DNA of 64,000 bases, taken from Streptomyces sp. GESEQ-4 (GTDB lineage Bacteria > Actinomycetota > Actinomycetes > Streptomycetales > Streptomycetaceae). The notes beneath the pieces were generated by a model, which saw only the letters and a list, made by a program, of their open reading frames with translations, was not told the origin of the DNA and ran no database searches. This document shows, in pieces, positions 9,069-17,335 of the stretch. Where the stretch lies: positions 248,001 to 312,000 of the forward strand of contig NZ_JAFFSU010000006.1 in the NCBI RefSeq assembly GCF_017948455.1, written 5' to 3'. The first letter of the stretch is position 1, and every line of letters begins with the position of its first letter. Position numbers and translations under genes: made by a program.

Positions 9069-9983
9069 GTGATCGAAGTCAACGAACTGACCAAGAGATA
9101 CGGCGGCACGACCGCCGTCCGCGACCTGTCCTTCTCCGTCCGTCCCGGCCGCGTCACCGGCTTCCTCGGTCCGAACGGCGCGGGCAAGACCACGACCCTG
9201 CGGATGCTGCTGGGCCTCGTGGAGCCGAGCGGCGGCACCGCCACCGTCGACGGCCACGCCTTCCGCCGCCACCGCCGTGGACTGCGGCACGTCGGCGCGC
9301 TCCTGGACGCCGGCGATGTGCACGGCGGACGCAGTGCGCGGGCGCATCTGGGGGCACTGGCCCGGAGCAATCGCATCCCCGCGCGCCGGGTGGACGAGGT
9401 GCTGGCGGAGGTGGGGCTCGGTGATGCCGCCGCCCGGCGCCGGGTCGGCGGGTTCTCGCTGGGCATGAAGCAGCGGCTCGGCATCGCGACCGCGCTGCTC
9501 GGCGAGCCGCCGGTGCTGGTCTTCGACGAGCCCCTCAACGGGCTTGATCCGGAAGGGGTGTTGTGGGTGCGGGGACTGTTCCGGAGGCTGGCGGCCGAGG
9601 GGCGTACGGTCTTCGTCTCCAGCCACCTCATGTCAGAGATGGAGCACACTGCCGACGACCTGATCGTCATCGGACGGGGCGAGCTGATCGCCGCCGAGAG
9701 CCTCGCCGAGTTCTCCGCGCGGGGGACGGCGCCGACGGTGACCGTGCGGTCTCCGGACGCGGGGGCGCTGGCCGGCGTACTGGCGTCTCAGGGTGCGGCG
9801 GTGGCGCCGTACGACGAGGAGACGCTCCAGGTGGCGGGGCTCAGCACCGAGCGGATCGGCGAGCTCGCCTTCGAACACCATTTCCTGGTCAGGGAGTTGA
9901 CCACACGCGCCGCCTCCCTGGAAGCGGCCTTCATGGAACTGACCGCCGACAGCGCCGAGTACACCGCCGGAGACCCACGATGA
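9069..9983 (+). CDS. ABC exporter ATP-binding protein, DrrA-like
   Basis: 304 residues. Walker A is GPNGAGKTT, signature is FSLGMKQRLG, Walker B is LVFDEP, and an H-loop follows in VSSHLMSEM. The C-terminal extension of about 80 residues is typical of daunorubicin-resistance-type ATPases. The GTG at 9069 is chosen because homologous proteins begin at this point (IEVNELTKRYG); no strong ribosome site is visible, so the mRNA could be leaderless. Its TGA overlaps the ATG of the permease gene. It probably drives export of a drug, lipid or peptide; the substrate is unknown. Confidence 0.88.
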   Translation: MIEVNELTKRYGGTTAVRDLSFSVRPGRVTGFLGPNGAGKTTTLRMLLGLVEPSGGTATVDGHAFRRHRRGLRHVGALLDAGDVHGGRSARAHLGALARSNRIPARRVDEVLAEVGLGDAAARRRVGGFSLGMKQRLGIATALLGEPPVLVFDEPLNGLDPEGVLWVRGLFRRLAAEGRTVFVSSHLMSEMEHTADDLIVIGRGELIAAESLAEFSARGTAPTVTVRSPDAGALAGVLASQGAAVAPYDEETLQVAGLSTERIGELAFEHHFLVRELTTRAASLEAAFMELTADSAEYTAGDPR

Positions 9984-10798
9984 CCGACGCCCGCTTCACC
10001 GACCTCCTGGCCGCCGAGTGGCTCAAACTCCGCTCCCTGCGCTCCACTTACTGGGCACTCGGCCTCGGCACGCTGACCGTCCTCGGCTTCAACGCGAACG
10101 CCGCCCGGGACCACTACGTCAACTACCCGTACATGCCCGCCGACATGAAGGCGGACTACGTGGAGTGGGCGCTGCGGGACGCGTTCACCGCCGGGGCCGC
10201 GCTGATCCTGATCCTGGTGTGCGCGAGCGTCGGCGCGATCACGGTCGTCGGCGAGTACGCGACCGGGCTGATCCGTACGACGTTCGCGGCCGTTCCCGAC
10301 CGGCGGGCGCTGATGGCGGCGAAGGTGACGGTGGTGGCGGGGGCGATGACCGGCTACGGGGCCGTGGTCGTCGGCACGTCGTACGCCGCCACGCAGGGCA
10401 TCCTCTCCGGCCGGGGCGCGGACGTCCCGGTCAGTCACCCGGGCGTGCTGTCGCTGCTGCTGGCCTCCGCCCTGCTCGCCCCCGTCTCCGCGCTGGTCGG
10501 CATGGGGCTGGGCGCGGTGATCCGGCACGGGGCCACGACGACAGGCGCCATCACCGTCGTCCTGCTGCTCCTGCCGACCTTCATCACCGACCGCTACGCC
10601 TGGACGGCGGCCGTCCGCAACGCGCTGCCCGTCAACGCCTGGACCCGGCTGGTCGATGTGACGTACGGGGAGTCGGCGATCCGGCTCTATCCGCCGCACT
10701 ATCCGACGACGGTGACGGGGAGCTGGGTGGTGTTCGCGGCGTGGGCGGCGGTGGCGGCCGTGGTCGCGGTGGTGGTCGTGGACCGGCGGGATGTGTGA
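9980..10798 (+). CDS. ABC-2-type permease
   Basis: 272 residues with about six membrane segments. The N-terminal LLAAEWLKLRSLRSTYWALG is typical of ABC-2 permeases that pair with DrrA-like ATPases. The ATG overlaps the stop codon of the ATPase gene (ATGA), so the two are made together. The facing kinase and regulator pair may control them. Confidence 0.88.
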   Translation: MTDARFTDLLAAEWLKLRSLRSTYWALGLGTLTVLGFNANAARDHYVNYPYMPADMKADYVEWALRDAFTAGAALILILVCASVGAITVVGEYATGLIRTTFAAVPDRRALMAAKVTVVAGAMTGYGAVVVGTSYAATQGILSGRGADVPVSHPGVLSLLLASALLAPVSALVGMGLGAVIRHGATTTGAITVVLLLLPTFITDRYAWTAAVRNALPVNAWTRLVDVTYGESAIRLYPPHYPTTVTGSWVVFAAWAAVAAVVAVVVVDRRDV

Positions 10799-10898
10799 GT
10801 CGGGGGTGACCCTGACGTGGGCACTGGGGTAATCCCCCGTGCGAAGTGGGTTGTTGCCCGGATGTGAGGGACGGTCGGGCTCCGCGAGGCTCGTACCC

Positions 10899-12395
10899 AT
10901 GAAGCCGATGACCAAGAGCCTCGCCCTGATCGCCGCCGCCTCCGGAATCGTGTTCGGTGTCGTGACGCCTCTCACCGCGTCCGCCACGAGCGGCCCCGCG
11001 CCAAAGTCGCCGAAGTCGCTGAAGTGGACGAAGTGCGAGGGCACCGGCCTCGATCCACGACAGCAGTGCGCGACAGTCGAGGTACCGATGGACTACGCCG
11101 ACCCGGACGGGCCGACGATCGACGTCGCCGTCTCCCGTATCCCGAGCGAGAAGCCGTCCGCCCGCCGGGGCGCCTTACTGCTGATCCCCGGCGGACCCGG
11201 CGGCTCCAGCCTGAACAACCCGTCGGGCAAGGGCCAGCAATTGCCGCAGAAGGTGCGCGACGCCTACGACCTGATCGGGTTCGCCCCGCGCGGGCTGGCC
11301 CCGTCCACCTCCGTCGACTGCGGCCTCGAACGCCGCGATCTCGCCCTCACGGCGACCCGGCCCTGGCCCGCCCCCGACGGCTCCATCACGGAGAACCTGG
11401 TCACCGCGAAGCGCATGTCGGACGCCTGCGCCCGCAATGGCGGCGAGCTGATCCAGCACCTCAGCTCCGTCAACGAGGCCCGCGACCTCGACCGCATCCG
11501 GGCCGCGCTCGGCGAGCGGAAGATCTCCGCGTGGGGTGTCTCCTACGGCACCTATGTCGGCTCGATCTACAACGAGCTGTTCCCGCACCGCACCGACCGC
11601 ATCGTGCTGGACAGCAACGACAACCCCGACCCCGTCAGGGTCCAGCGCGCCTGGCTGGCCGCGTTCGAGCGGGGCGTCGAGGACGTGTTCCCCGAGTTCG
11701 CCAAGTGGGCTTCCGCGCCCGGCAATCCGCACCGGCTCGCCGAGACCCCGGCGAAGGTCCGGGCGGACTTCCTCAGCCTGACCGCCCGCCTCGACCGCGA
11801 GCCCATCCCCTGGCCCGGCGCCAACCCGCCCGTGCTGAACGGCAACGAGCTACGTCAGGCGATGCTGAGCGCGATGTACGACACGGACGACTTTCCCGGC
11901 CTCGCCCAGCTGATCCTGGCCGCCCGGAAGGGGACCGTGCCGCCCGCGCCGCCGTCCCCGCCCGAGGAGGCACTTCAGAACCTCTCCGCTGTCGCCATCG
12001 GGACCATCTGCAACGACGCCGACTGGCCGGCCTCCGCCGACGCCTACCGGGACGATGTGGCGAAGAGCCGGGCCGAGCACCCGCTGACCGCGGGCATGCC
12101 CCGGAACGCGATGATCTGCGCCGCATGGCCCTACGAACAGCGCGAGGCGCCGGTCCGGATCACCGACCGCGGCCCGTCCAACGTCCTCCTCGTCCAGAAC
12201 GAACGCGATGTGGCGACCCCACTCACCGGCGCCCTGAAACTCCGCGCGGCGCTCGGCAAGCGAGCAGTCATGGTCGTCAACGACGCCACCGGCCACGGCG
12301 CGTATCTGGACGACGGCACGGCGTGCGGCGACGAGATCGCGTCCCGCTTCCTGGCGACCGGAGAGCGTCCGCGAAAGGACACGTACTGCAACTAG
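10899..12395 (+). CDS. Secreted tripeptidyl aminopeptidase (TAP/SlpD-E family)
   Basis: 498 residues. The ATG at 10899 begins a signal peptide (MKPMTKSLALIAAASGIVFG, cleavage after ASA) and has GCGAGG upstream; an earlier in-frame start lacks these. The alpha/beta-hydrolase fold shows the oxyanion region IPGGPGG, the nucleophile Ser near residue 214 (GVSYG), an Asp near 437 (ERDVATP) and His near 465 (TGHG). Family members remove tripeptides from the N-termini of exported proteins and feed peptide uptake. A TTA codon occurs at 11175-11177 (codon 93), which suggests bldA dependence. It converges with the next gene at a hairpin repeat. Confidence 0.88.
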   Translation: MKPMTKSLALIAAASGIVFGVVTPLTASATSGPAPKSPKSLKWTKCEGTGLDPRQQCATVEVPMDYADPDGPTIDVAVSRIPSEKPSARRGALLLIPGGPGGSSLNNPSGKGQQLPQKVRDAYDLIGFAPRGLAPSTSVDCGLERRDLALTATRPWPAPDGSITENLVTAKRMSDACARNGGELIQHLSSVNEARDLDRIRAALGERKISAWGVSYGTYVGSIYNELFPHRTDRIVLDSNDNPDPVRVQRAWLAAFERGVEDVFPEFAKWASAPGNPHRLAETPAKVRADFLSLTARLDREPIPWPGANPPVLNGNELRQAMLSAMYDTDDFPGLAQLILAARKGTVPPAPPSPPEEALQNLSAVAIGTICNDADWPASADAYRDDVAKSRAEHPLTAGMPRNAMICAAWPYEQREAPVRITDRGPSNVLLVQNERDVATPLTGALKLRAALGKRAVMVVNDATGHGAYLDDGTACGDEIASRFLATGERPRKDTYCN

Positions 12396-12410
12396 GCAGC
12401 GGTACAACCA

Positions 12411-12449
12411 CGCCCCGATAGGGGCGCGGGGAACTGCGCGACCAGCCAC
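12411..12449 (+). repeat. Dispersed 38-bp hairpin repeat, copy 2
   Basis: CGCCCC-GATA-GGGGCG hairpin followed by the core GCGGGGAACTGCGCGACCAG. It is between the convergent aminopeptidase and barrel-protein genes, and is likely a bidirectional terminator. Confidence 0.75.
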
Positions 12450-12466
12450 AACGGCGCCGCACACGC

Positions 12467-13603
12467 TCACGACCGATCCCGGCACCCCCAGCGCCGCGCA
12501 ATCGCCCTGAACGCCTCCTTCCGCTCCCAGTGCCAGTCAGACTCCGGATCCCCCGGACGATCCTTGATCGGCTTCGTAATGGCATAGCTCGCCATGTCGA
12601 TGTCATAGCGAGGATCGTCCACCCGGTGCTCGGAGTCCGCGGTGACGAACTCGAAGACCATCGCCGCATACAGCCCCATCGACTCAAAGACGTCCAGCAG
12701 CTCGACCAGATAGTCGGCCTGCGTACGCTCACTCCGAACCGGGTTCCCCTTGATCTCCGGCGGAGTCTTGTAGTGGTCGACGATGTTCCAGCCCATACCG
12801 CCCGCCTCGGGGGCGCCGACGAACGTGCACGTCCCGAACTCGGTGATGGCGAGGGGCTTGCCCCAGCGGAGGTAGCGCTTCAACTCCCGTACGTAGTCGG
12901 CGCGGTCGGGGTGGGACGAGTAGTAGTCGATGCCGACGACGTCGAACAGGTTCCAGTCGACCTTGTCGTCCTGCGCGGCGGCGTAGGAGAGGCGGCCGCG
13001 GAAGACGGAGCGGCCGACCGCGGCGGCTTTGGCGATGAAGGCGTCGAGACGGCGCTGCATCCGCGCATAGTCGACCGTGCCGTTCAGGAGGTTCTCGATG
13101 CGGTCGAGAACCGTCTCGCCGGGCACGATCCCCGGCACGAACAGCCAGAACTCGCACCCCACGCTGAAGTCGACGCCCGCGCCCTGCCGGCGCAGCCGCT
13201 CCGCGTGCCGGCCGGTCTCCGCGATGTGGTCGAGGATGTCCCGCTCGGGGGCGTCGCCGAGGGTGGGCTGCAGCCAGACGCGCAGTCCGGCTTCGGCGGC
13301 CTCGGTGGCGGTGGTGTTGAGGCGTTCGACGCCGTCGCCTGTGACGTCGACGGTGTCGGCGTGCAGGTCGTCGCGGATGACCCGGATGTCCCTGCGCATG
13401 CGGGCGGTGCTGAAGGCCGTACCGGGCGTCTCCCCCGCGCCGACGGTGTAGACGACACCCCGGTGCCGCAGCCCGCGACGGCCCCCCGTCGCCTCCGTCG
13501 CCTGTGCACCGGTCGCCGGCAGCATCGCCGCCCCCGCGACTCCGGCGGCCACGGCCCCGGCCAGGAACCGCGCCCTGCTGATCCCGTTCTTGGTGTTCTC
13601 CAT
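12467..13603 (-). CDS. Secreted TIM-barrel-like protein of unknown function
   Basis: 378 residues. The N-terminus (ISRARFLAGAVAAGVAGAA) is an export signal that looks like a Tat signal with a degenerate twin-arginine (S-R-A-R-F). The body has features of a glycoside-hydrolase-type barrel: alternating strand and helix pattern, VVGIDYYSSHP, an ITEFG segment with Glu at a strand end, and VFEFV near the C-terminus. Relatives in Streptomyces are sometimes named abortive phage infection proteins; nothing here supports that role. It could be a hydrolase acting on a surface glycan, but the substrate cannot be inferred. It stands alone. Confidence 0.6.
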   Translation of the reverse strand: MENTKNGISRARFLAGAVAAGVAGAAMLPATGAQATEATGGRRGLRHRGVVYTVGAGETPGTAFSTARMRRDIRVIRDDLHADTVDVTGDGVERLNTTATEAAEAGLRVWLQPTLGDAPERDILDHIAETGRHAERLRRQGAGVDFSVGCEFWLFVPGIVPGETVLDRIENLLNGTVDYARMQRRLDAFIAKAAAVGRSVFRGRLSYAAAQDDKVDWNLFDVVGIDYYSSHPDRADYVRELKRYLRWGKPLAITEFGTCTFVGAPEAGGMGWNIVDHYKTPPEIKGNPVRSERTQADYLVELLDVFESMGLYAAMVFEFVTADSEHRVDDPRYDIDMASYAITKPIKDRPGDPESDWHWERKEAFRAIARRWGCRDRS

Positions 13604-13767
13604 GCCCTCACTGTGGCGAGCGGGGGCTTGTCCAGGCTGTCGCCCGAAGGTCTATGGCACGGCAACCAAGGTATGAGGTTCTGCGCGGATCACATCCAGA
13701 CGCTTCCGTGGCACGAACACTGTCCACGGGGGCGCCGCACAGGGGACGGCGCCCCCCACCGCCCGGC

Positions 13768-14487
13768 TCACCGCGCCCCGGTGGGCCCCGCCGGCGCCGC
13801 CGCCCGCGCCTCGATCCCCTGGAAGTGGACGGCCATCGCACGCTGCGCGCCCTCGACGTCGCGGGCGCGCAGGGCGGTGACGATGTCGCGGTGGCGGCTG
13901 ACGGTGAGTTCCGGTGCGGGTTCGTTGGGGCGGCCGAGCGCGCCGGCCACGCGGCGGAAGACGGTCCAGAAGGCGCCGAGCAGCTGCGGCACGAGCGCGT
14001 TGCCGAGCGAGGCGTAGAGCAACTCGTGGAATTCGCGGTCGAGTTCAGCGAAGGGCGTACCCGCCCGGCCCGCGGCCTCCATGCGGTCCACGACCGACTC
14101 GAGGCGGTCCAGGTCGGCGTCGCTGAGCAGCGGCGTCACCCGCCGGATCAGCCCTTCCTCCAGCACTTCGCGCACCTGCAGGATGTCGGCGAGCGCGTCG
14201 GCGTCGCCCTCGTGCCGGGCCAGTGTGCGGAACGTCAGCCCGTCGATCAGCGGGGTCAGGGAGGCCTGTCCGACGTAGGTGCCGAAGCCGTGGCGGATCT
14301 CCACGATGTCGAGCGCCTGGAGCGCCTTGAGGGCTTCGCGGACGGAGTTGCGGCTGACGCCGAGGTCGGCCATCAGCTCGGTCTCGGTGGGCAGCGGCGC
14401 ACCGACCCGGAGCTTGCGGTCGAGGATCAGCTGTACGACCTCGCGCTGTATCCGGCTGTTCCTGGGCTCCGAGGACATGCGCCGCAT
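13768..14487 (-). CDS. FadR-subfamily GntR transcriptional regulator
   Basis: 239 residues from the ATG at 14487 (a second ATG at 14478 is also possible). The N-terminal winged helix is clear (PLPTETELMADLGVSRNSVR, EIRHGFGTYVG), followed by an all-helical FCD ligand domain with metal-site-like residues (D in ELDREFHELLY, H in SRHRDI, H in AVHFQG). It is divergent from the ABC and lyase operon, and by gene order should control that operon and itself in response to a metabolite of the lyase pathway. A 10-bp perfect palindrome GGGACGTCCC lies just upstream of its start, and two better operator candidates lie at 14562-14589. Confidence 0.88.
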   Translation of the reverse strand: MRRMSSEPRNSRIQREVVQLILDRKLRVGAPLPTETELMADLGVSRNSVREALKALQALDIVEIRHGFGTYVGQASLTPLIDGLTFRTLARHEGDADALADILQVREVLEEGLIRRVTPLLSDADLDRLESVVDRMEAAGRAGTPFAELDREFHELLYASLGNALVPQLLGAFWTVFRRVAGALGRPNEPAPELTVSRHRDIVTALRARDVEGAQRAMAVHFQGIEARAAAPAGPTGAR

Positions 14488-14561
14488 CGTACGCGCCCGG
14501 GACGTCCCACGTCCCACGTCTGACCGGTGACGGTTCGTCAACATCGGCACGCGACAGCGCC

Positions 14562-14589
14562 ATTGGTCCGACCTCTGGCATATACGCCA
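14562..14589. promoter_or_regulatory. Two adjacent candidate GntR operators
   Basis: GGTC-C-GACC (14565-14573) matches the general form of FadR-subfamily operators, with GGTC and GACC half-sites. It is followed at once by TGGCATATACGCCA (14576-14589), which equals its reverse complement at 12 of 14 positions. Both are upstream of the -35 box of the operon promoter and downstream of the regulator start region. Confidence 0.5.
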
Positions 14590-14604
14590 TTCGTGTGCGT
14601 TCCC

Positions 14605-14633
14605 TTGACCGCCCTCACAGCCCCTCCTATGGT
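14605..14633 (+). promoter_or_regulatory. Sigma70-type promoter of the ABC-lyase operon
   Basis: TTGACC (14605-14610), a 17-base spacer, and TATGGT (14628-14633). Start of transcription is expected near 14640, about 80 bases before the GTG of the binding-protein gene. Confidence 0.6.
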
Positions 14634-14722
14634 CGCGCTGACTGCAGGACGTAGGACGTCGTATCTCCTCATATCTTCCGCCCGTCCTCTCGTATCCCCA
14701 CCCTGATCTCGCTGGAGGAACC

Positions 14723-16348
14723 GTGCGCGACGTGACCGACGACGTGCCGGCGCTGCATCGCCGGTCGTTCCTGAAGTACACCGGCGCGCTGGGAGCGTCC
14801 GCCGCCGTCACCGCGTCGCTGTCGGCCTGTTCGGCGGGCCCGGAGTCGACCAATGACACCGGCGGCAGCGGCAAGAACCGCACCCTGACCGCGGTCATCG
14901 GCTACGGCAACGACGGCAGCTGGGATCCCACGCAGACCGCGTCGGCGTTCTGCATGGCCGCCAACAACCACATCTACGAAGGGCTGCTCGACACCGACCC
15001 GATCTCCCGCGAGCCGTACGCGGCGCTCGCGACACAGGTGCCGGGCGACCCGAAAAGCACGTCCTGGAAGTTCACGCTGCGGGCGGGCGCCACCTTCCAC
15101 GACGGCAAGCCGGTCACCGCCGACGACGTGGTGTTCGTCTTCGACCGGATCCTCGACCCGAAGACGCAGACCCTGGCCAAGGGGTTCTTCGCGAGCTGGC
15201 TGAAGGAAGTCCGGAAGATCGACGCGCAGAACGTCGAGCTGGTGCTCAAGTTCCCCTTCCCGGAAGGGATTTCGCGGCTCACCCTCGCCAAGATCATGCC
15301 GAAGCACGTGTTCTCGCAGCCGGGTGCCTTCGACGACGCGATCAGGGGCAAGGCGATCGGCTCGGGACCGTACCGGCAGACCGCGCACCACCCGAAGTCC
15401 AACACCACCTTCGAGGCGTACGTCGACTACAACGGCCCGCGCAAGGCCGCCTTCCAGAAGATGAACTGGCTGACGATCGTGGACGCCGCCCCGCGCGTCG
15501 CCCGGATCTCCGGCGCCAGCGCGGGCGCGCAGATCGCCGACAACATCCCGTACGCCAATATCGGCCAGCTCACGAGCGGCGGGCTCACGGTCGCGGGCGG
15601 GGCCGGGATGAACAACCTGTTCCTGATGTTCAACACCAAGCACAAGCCCTTCGACGACGTGCGGGTCAGGCAGGCGCTGCACTACGCCATCGACACCGAG
15701 AAGATGGTCGAGGTCGCGCTGAAGGGACACGGGAAACCGTCGTCGTCCTTCCTCAACGAGGGCAACCCGAGCTACCGGCGCGCGAAGACGGTCTACGACT
15801 ACGACCCCGACAAGGCGAAGGCGCTGCTGAAGCAGGCCGGGGTCCGCGGGCTGAAGATCGACATCCTTGCGGTGAACGTGAGTTGGATCGTCGACTGCCT
15901 GCCGACCATCAAGGCGTCCTGGGACGCGATCGGCGTCAAGACGACCCTCAATCCGCAGGAGACCACGGCCGTCTTCACCAAGATGGACCAGAAGCAGGAC
16001 TACCAGGTCGTCGCCGCCGCCTCGAACCCCAACCAGTTCGGCCTCGACGCCGACCTGATCATGCACTACAACTACGGGCCCACCAACCTGTGGATGGGGT
16101 ACACGCGCTGGGCGGACAACTCGGTCGCCAAGAAGCTCTTCCAGGACATGGACGCGGCGACCCGGGAGCCGGACGCGGACCGGAAGAAGACGATGATCCA
16201 GGACTACATCGACGTCGTCGCCGAACAGGCCGTGCTCTACCCGGTCGTCCACAACGAGCTGATGACCGCCTGGGACCCCGCCGAACTCGCCGGGATAAGG
16301 GCCCAGCCGTACCCCGGAATCAACCTGCTTCAGGCCAAGTGGGTCTAG
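14723..16348 (+). CDS. Peptide-type ABC transporter substrate-binding lipoprotein (SBP family 5)
   Basis: 541 residues, GTG start with GGAGGA six bases upstream. The N-terminus has a Tat motif (HRRSFLKYTG) and a lipobox ending in LSAC, so it is exported folded and lipid-anchored. The SBP_bac_5 fold is seen from ATFHDGKPVTADDVVFVFDR to the C-terminal lobe. Such proteins bind oligopeptides, nickel or sugars; here the lyase at the end of the operon suggests a sugar acid or similar ligand, which is inference. It is the first gene of a five-gene operon. Confidence 0.88.
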   Translation: MRDVTDDVPALHRRSFLKYTGALGASAAVTASLSACSAGPESTNDTGGSGKNRTLTAVIGYGNDGSWDPTQTASAFCMAANNHIYEGLLDTDPISREPYAALATQVPGDPKSTSWKFTLRAGATFHDGKPVTADDVVFVFDRILDPKTQTLAKGFFASWLKEVRKIDAQNVELVLKFPFPEGISRLTLAKIMPKHVFSQPGAFDDAIRGKAIGSGPYRQTAHHPKSNTTFEAYVDYNGPRKAAFQKMNWLTIVDAAPRVARISGASAGAQIADNIPYANIGQLTSGGLTVAGGAGMNNLFLMFNTKHKPFDDVRVRQALHYAIDTEKMVEVALKGHGKPSSSFLNEGNPSYRRAKTVYDYDPDKAKALLKQAGVRGLKIDILAVNVSWIVDCLPTIKASWDAIGVKTTLNPQETTAVFTKMDQKQDYQVVAAASNPNQFGLDADLIMHYNYGPTNLWMGYTRWADNSVAKKLFQDMDAATREPDADRKKTMIQDYIDVVAEQAVLYPVVHNELMTAWDPAELAGIRAQPYPGINLLQAKWV

Positions 16349-16375
16349 TCACCGACGTCGTACGGGAGTTGGTCC

Positions 16376-17335
16376 GTGGTCGCCATCGCCAGGATCCTGG
16401 CCCGCCGTGTCGCCCTGCTCGTGCCGCTGATGCTCGGCATCGTGCTGTTCGTGTTCCTGGTGATGCGGTTCTCGGACGTCGACCCGGCGTCCGCCTTCTT
16501 CCAGGGCGCCAATCCGACGCCCGAGCAACTGCACGCGTTCCGTGAGGAGAACGGTCTGCTCGACCCGCTGCCGGTGCGCTACGTCGACTTCGTGGGCGCG
16601 CTGCTCCATGGCGACATGGGCATCAGCGCACTGACCCGGGCGCCGGTGATCGACCAAGTCACGACCGCGCTGCCGCTCACGCTCCAGCTCACCTTCCTGG
16701 GCCTGGGCATCGCGGTGGTGCTGTCGCTGATCGGCGGCGTGACCGCGGCGATCTACCGGGACCGGCTGCCGGACCAGATCATCCGGGTCGTGTCGCTGAC
16801 CGGCGTCGCGGCGCCCGGCTTCTGGCTGGCGCTGCTGATGATCCAGTACCTGGCGGTCGACCTGGGCTGGTTCCCGACCGGCGGCTACATCAACCCGGCG
16901 GACTCCTTCACGGGCTGGCTGAAGACGATGACGCTCCCGGCGCTCGCGCTGTCCCTGCCGGTGGCGGCCCAACTCACGCGCATCGTCCGGACGTCCGTGG
17001 TCGAGGAGCTGGACAAGGACTACGTCCGCACCGCGATCGGCAGCGGACTGCCGCCGCGCGTCGTGGTCGGCCGGAACGTCCTGCGCAACGCGCTGATCAA
17101 TCCGCTCACCGTGCTGGGCCTGCGCGTCGGCTATCTGCTCGGCGGCGCGGTGGTCATCGAGACGATCTTCTCGCTGCCCGGCATGGGCAAGCTGATGATC
17201 GACGCGGTGAAGAACGGCGACCCGGCCGTCGTCCAGGGCGTCGTCCTGACGACCGCGACCGGCTTCGTCGTCATCAACCTCGTGATCGACATCCTCTACC
17301 TGCTGGTCAACCCGCGACTGAGGGAAGCCTCCTGA
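16376..17335 (+). CDS. DppB-type ABC permease
   Basis: 319 residues, GTG start. Six membrane segments; the N-terminal ILARRVALLVPLMLGIVLF and the cytoplasmic EAA-type loop (YVRTAIGSGLPPRVVVGRNV) identify a DppB/OppB permease. Its TGA shares one base with the ATG of the next gene. Confidence 0.9.
   Translation: MVAIARILARRVALLVPLMLGIVLFVFLVMRFSDVDPASAFFQGANPTPEQLHAFREENGLLDPLPVRYVDFVGALLHGDMGISALTRAPVIDQVTTALPLTLQLTFLGLGIAVVLSLIGGVTAAIYRDRLPDQIIRVVSLTGVAAPGFWLALLMIQYLAVDLGWFPTGGYINPADSFTGWLKTMTLPALALSLPVAAQLTRIVRTSVVEELDKDYVRTAIGSGLPPRVVVGRNVLRNALINPLTVLGLRVGYLLGGAVVIETIFSLPGMGKLMIDAVKNGDPAVVQGVVLTTATGFVVINLVIDILYLLVNPRLREAS

Noticed and set aside
12467..13603. Phage abortive infection protein
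   Set aside because: Only a naming habit for relatives. The sequence has an export signal and barrel-like features and nothing typical of known Abi domains.
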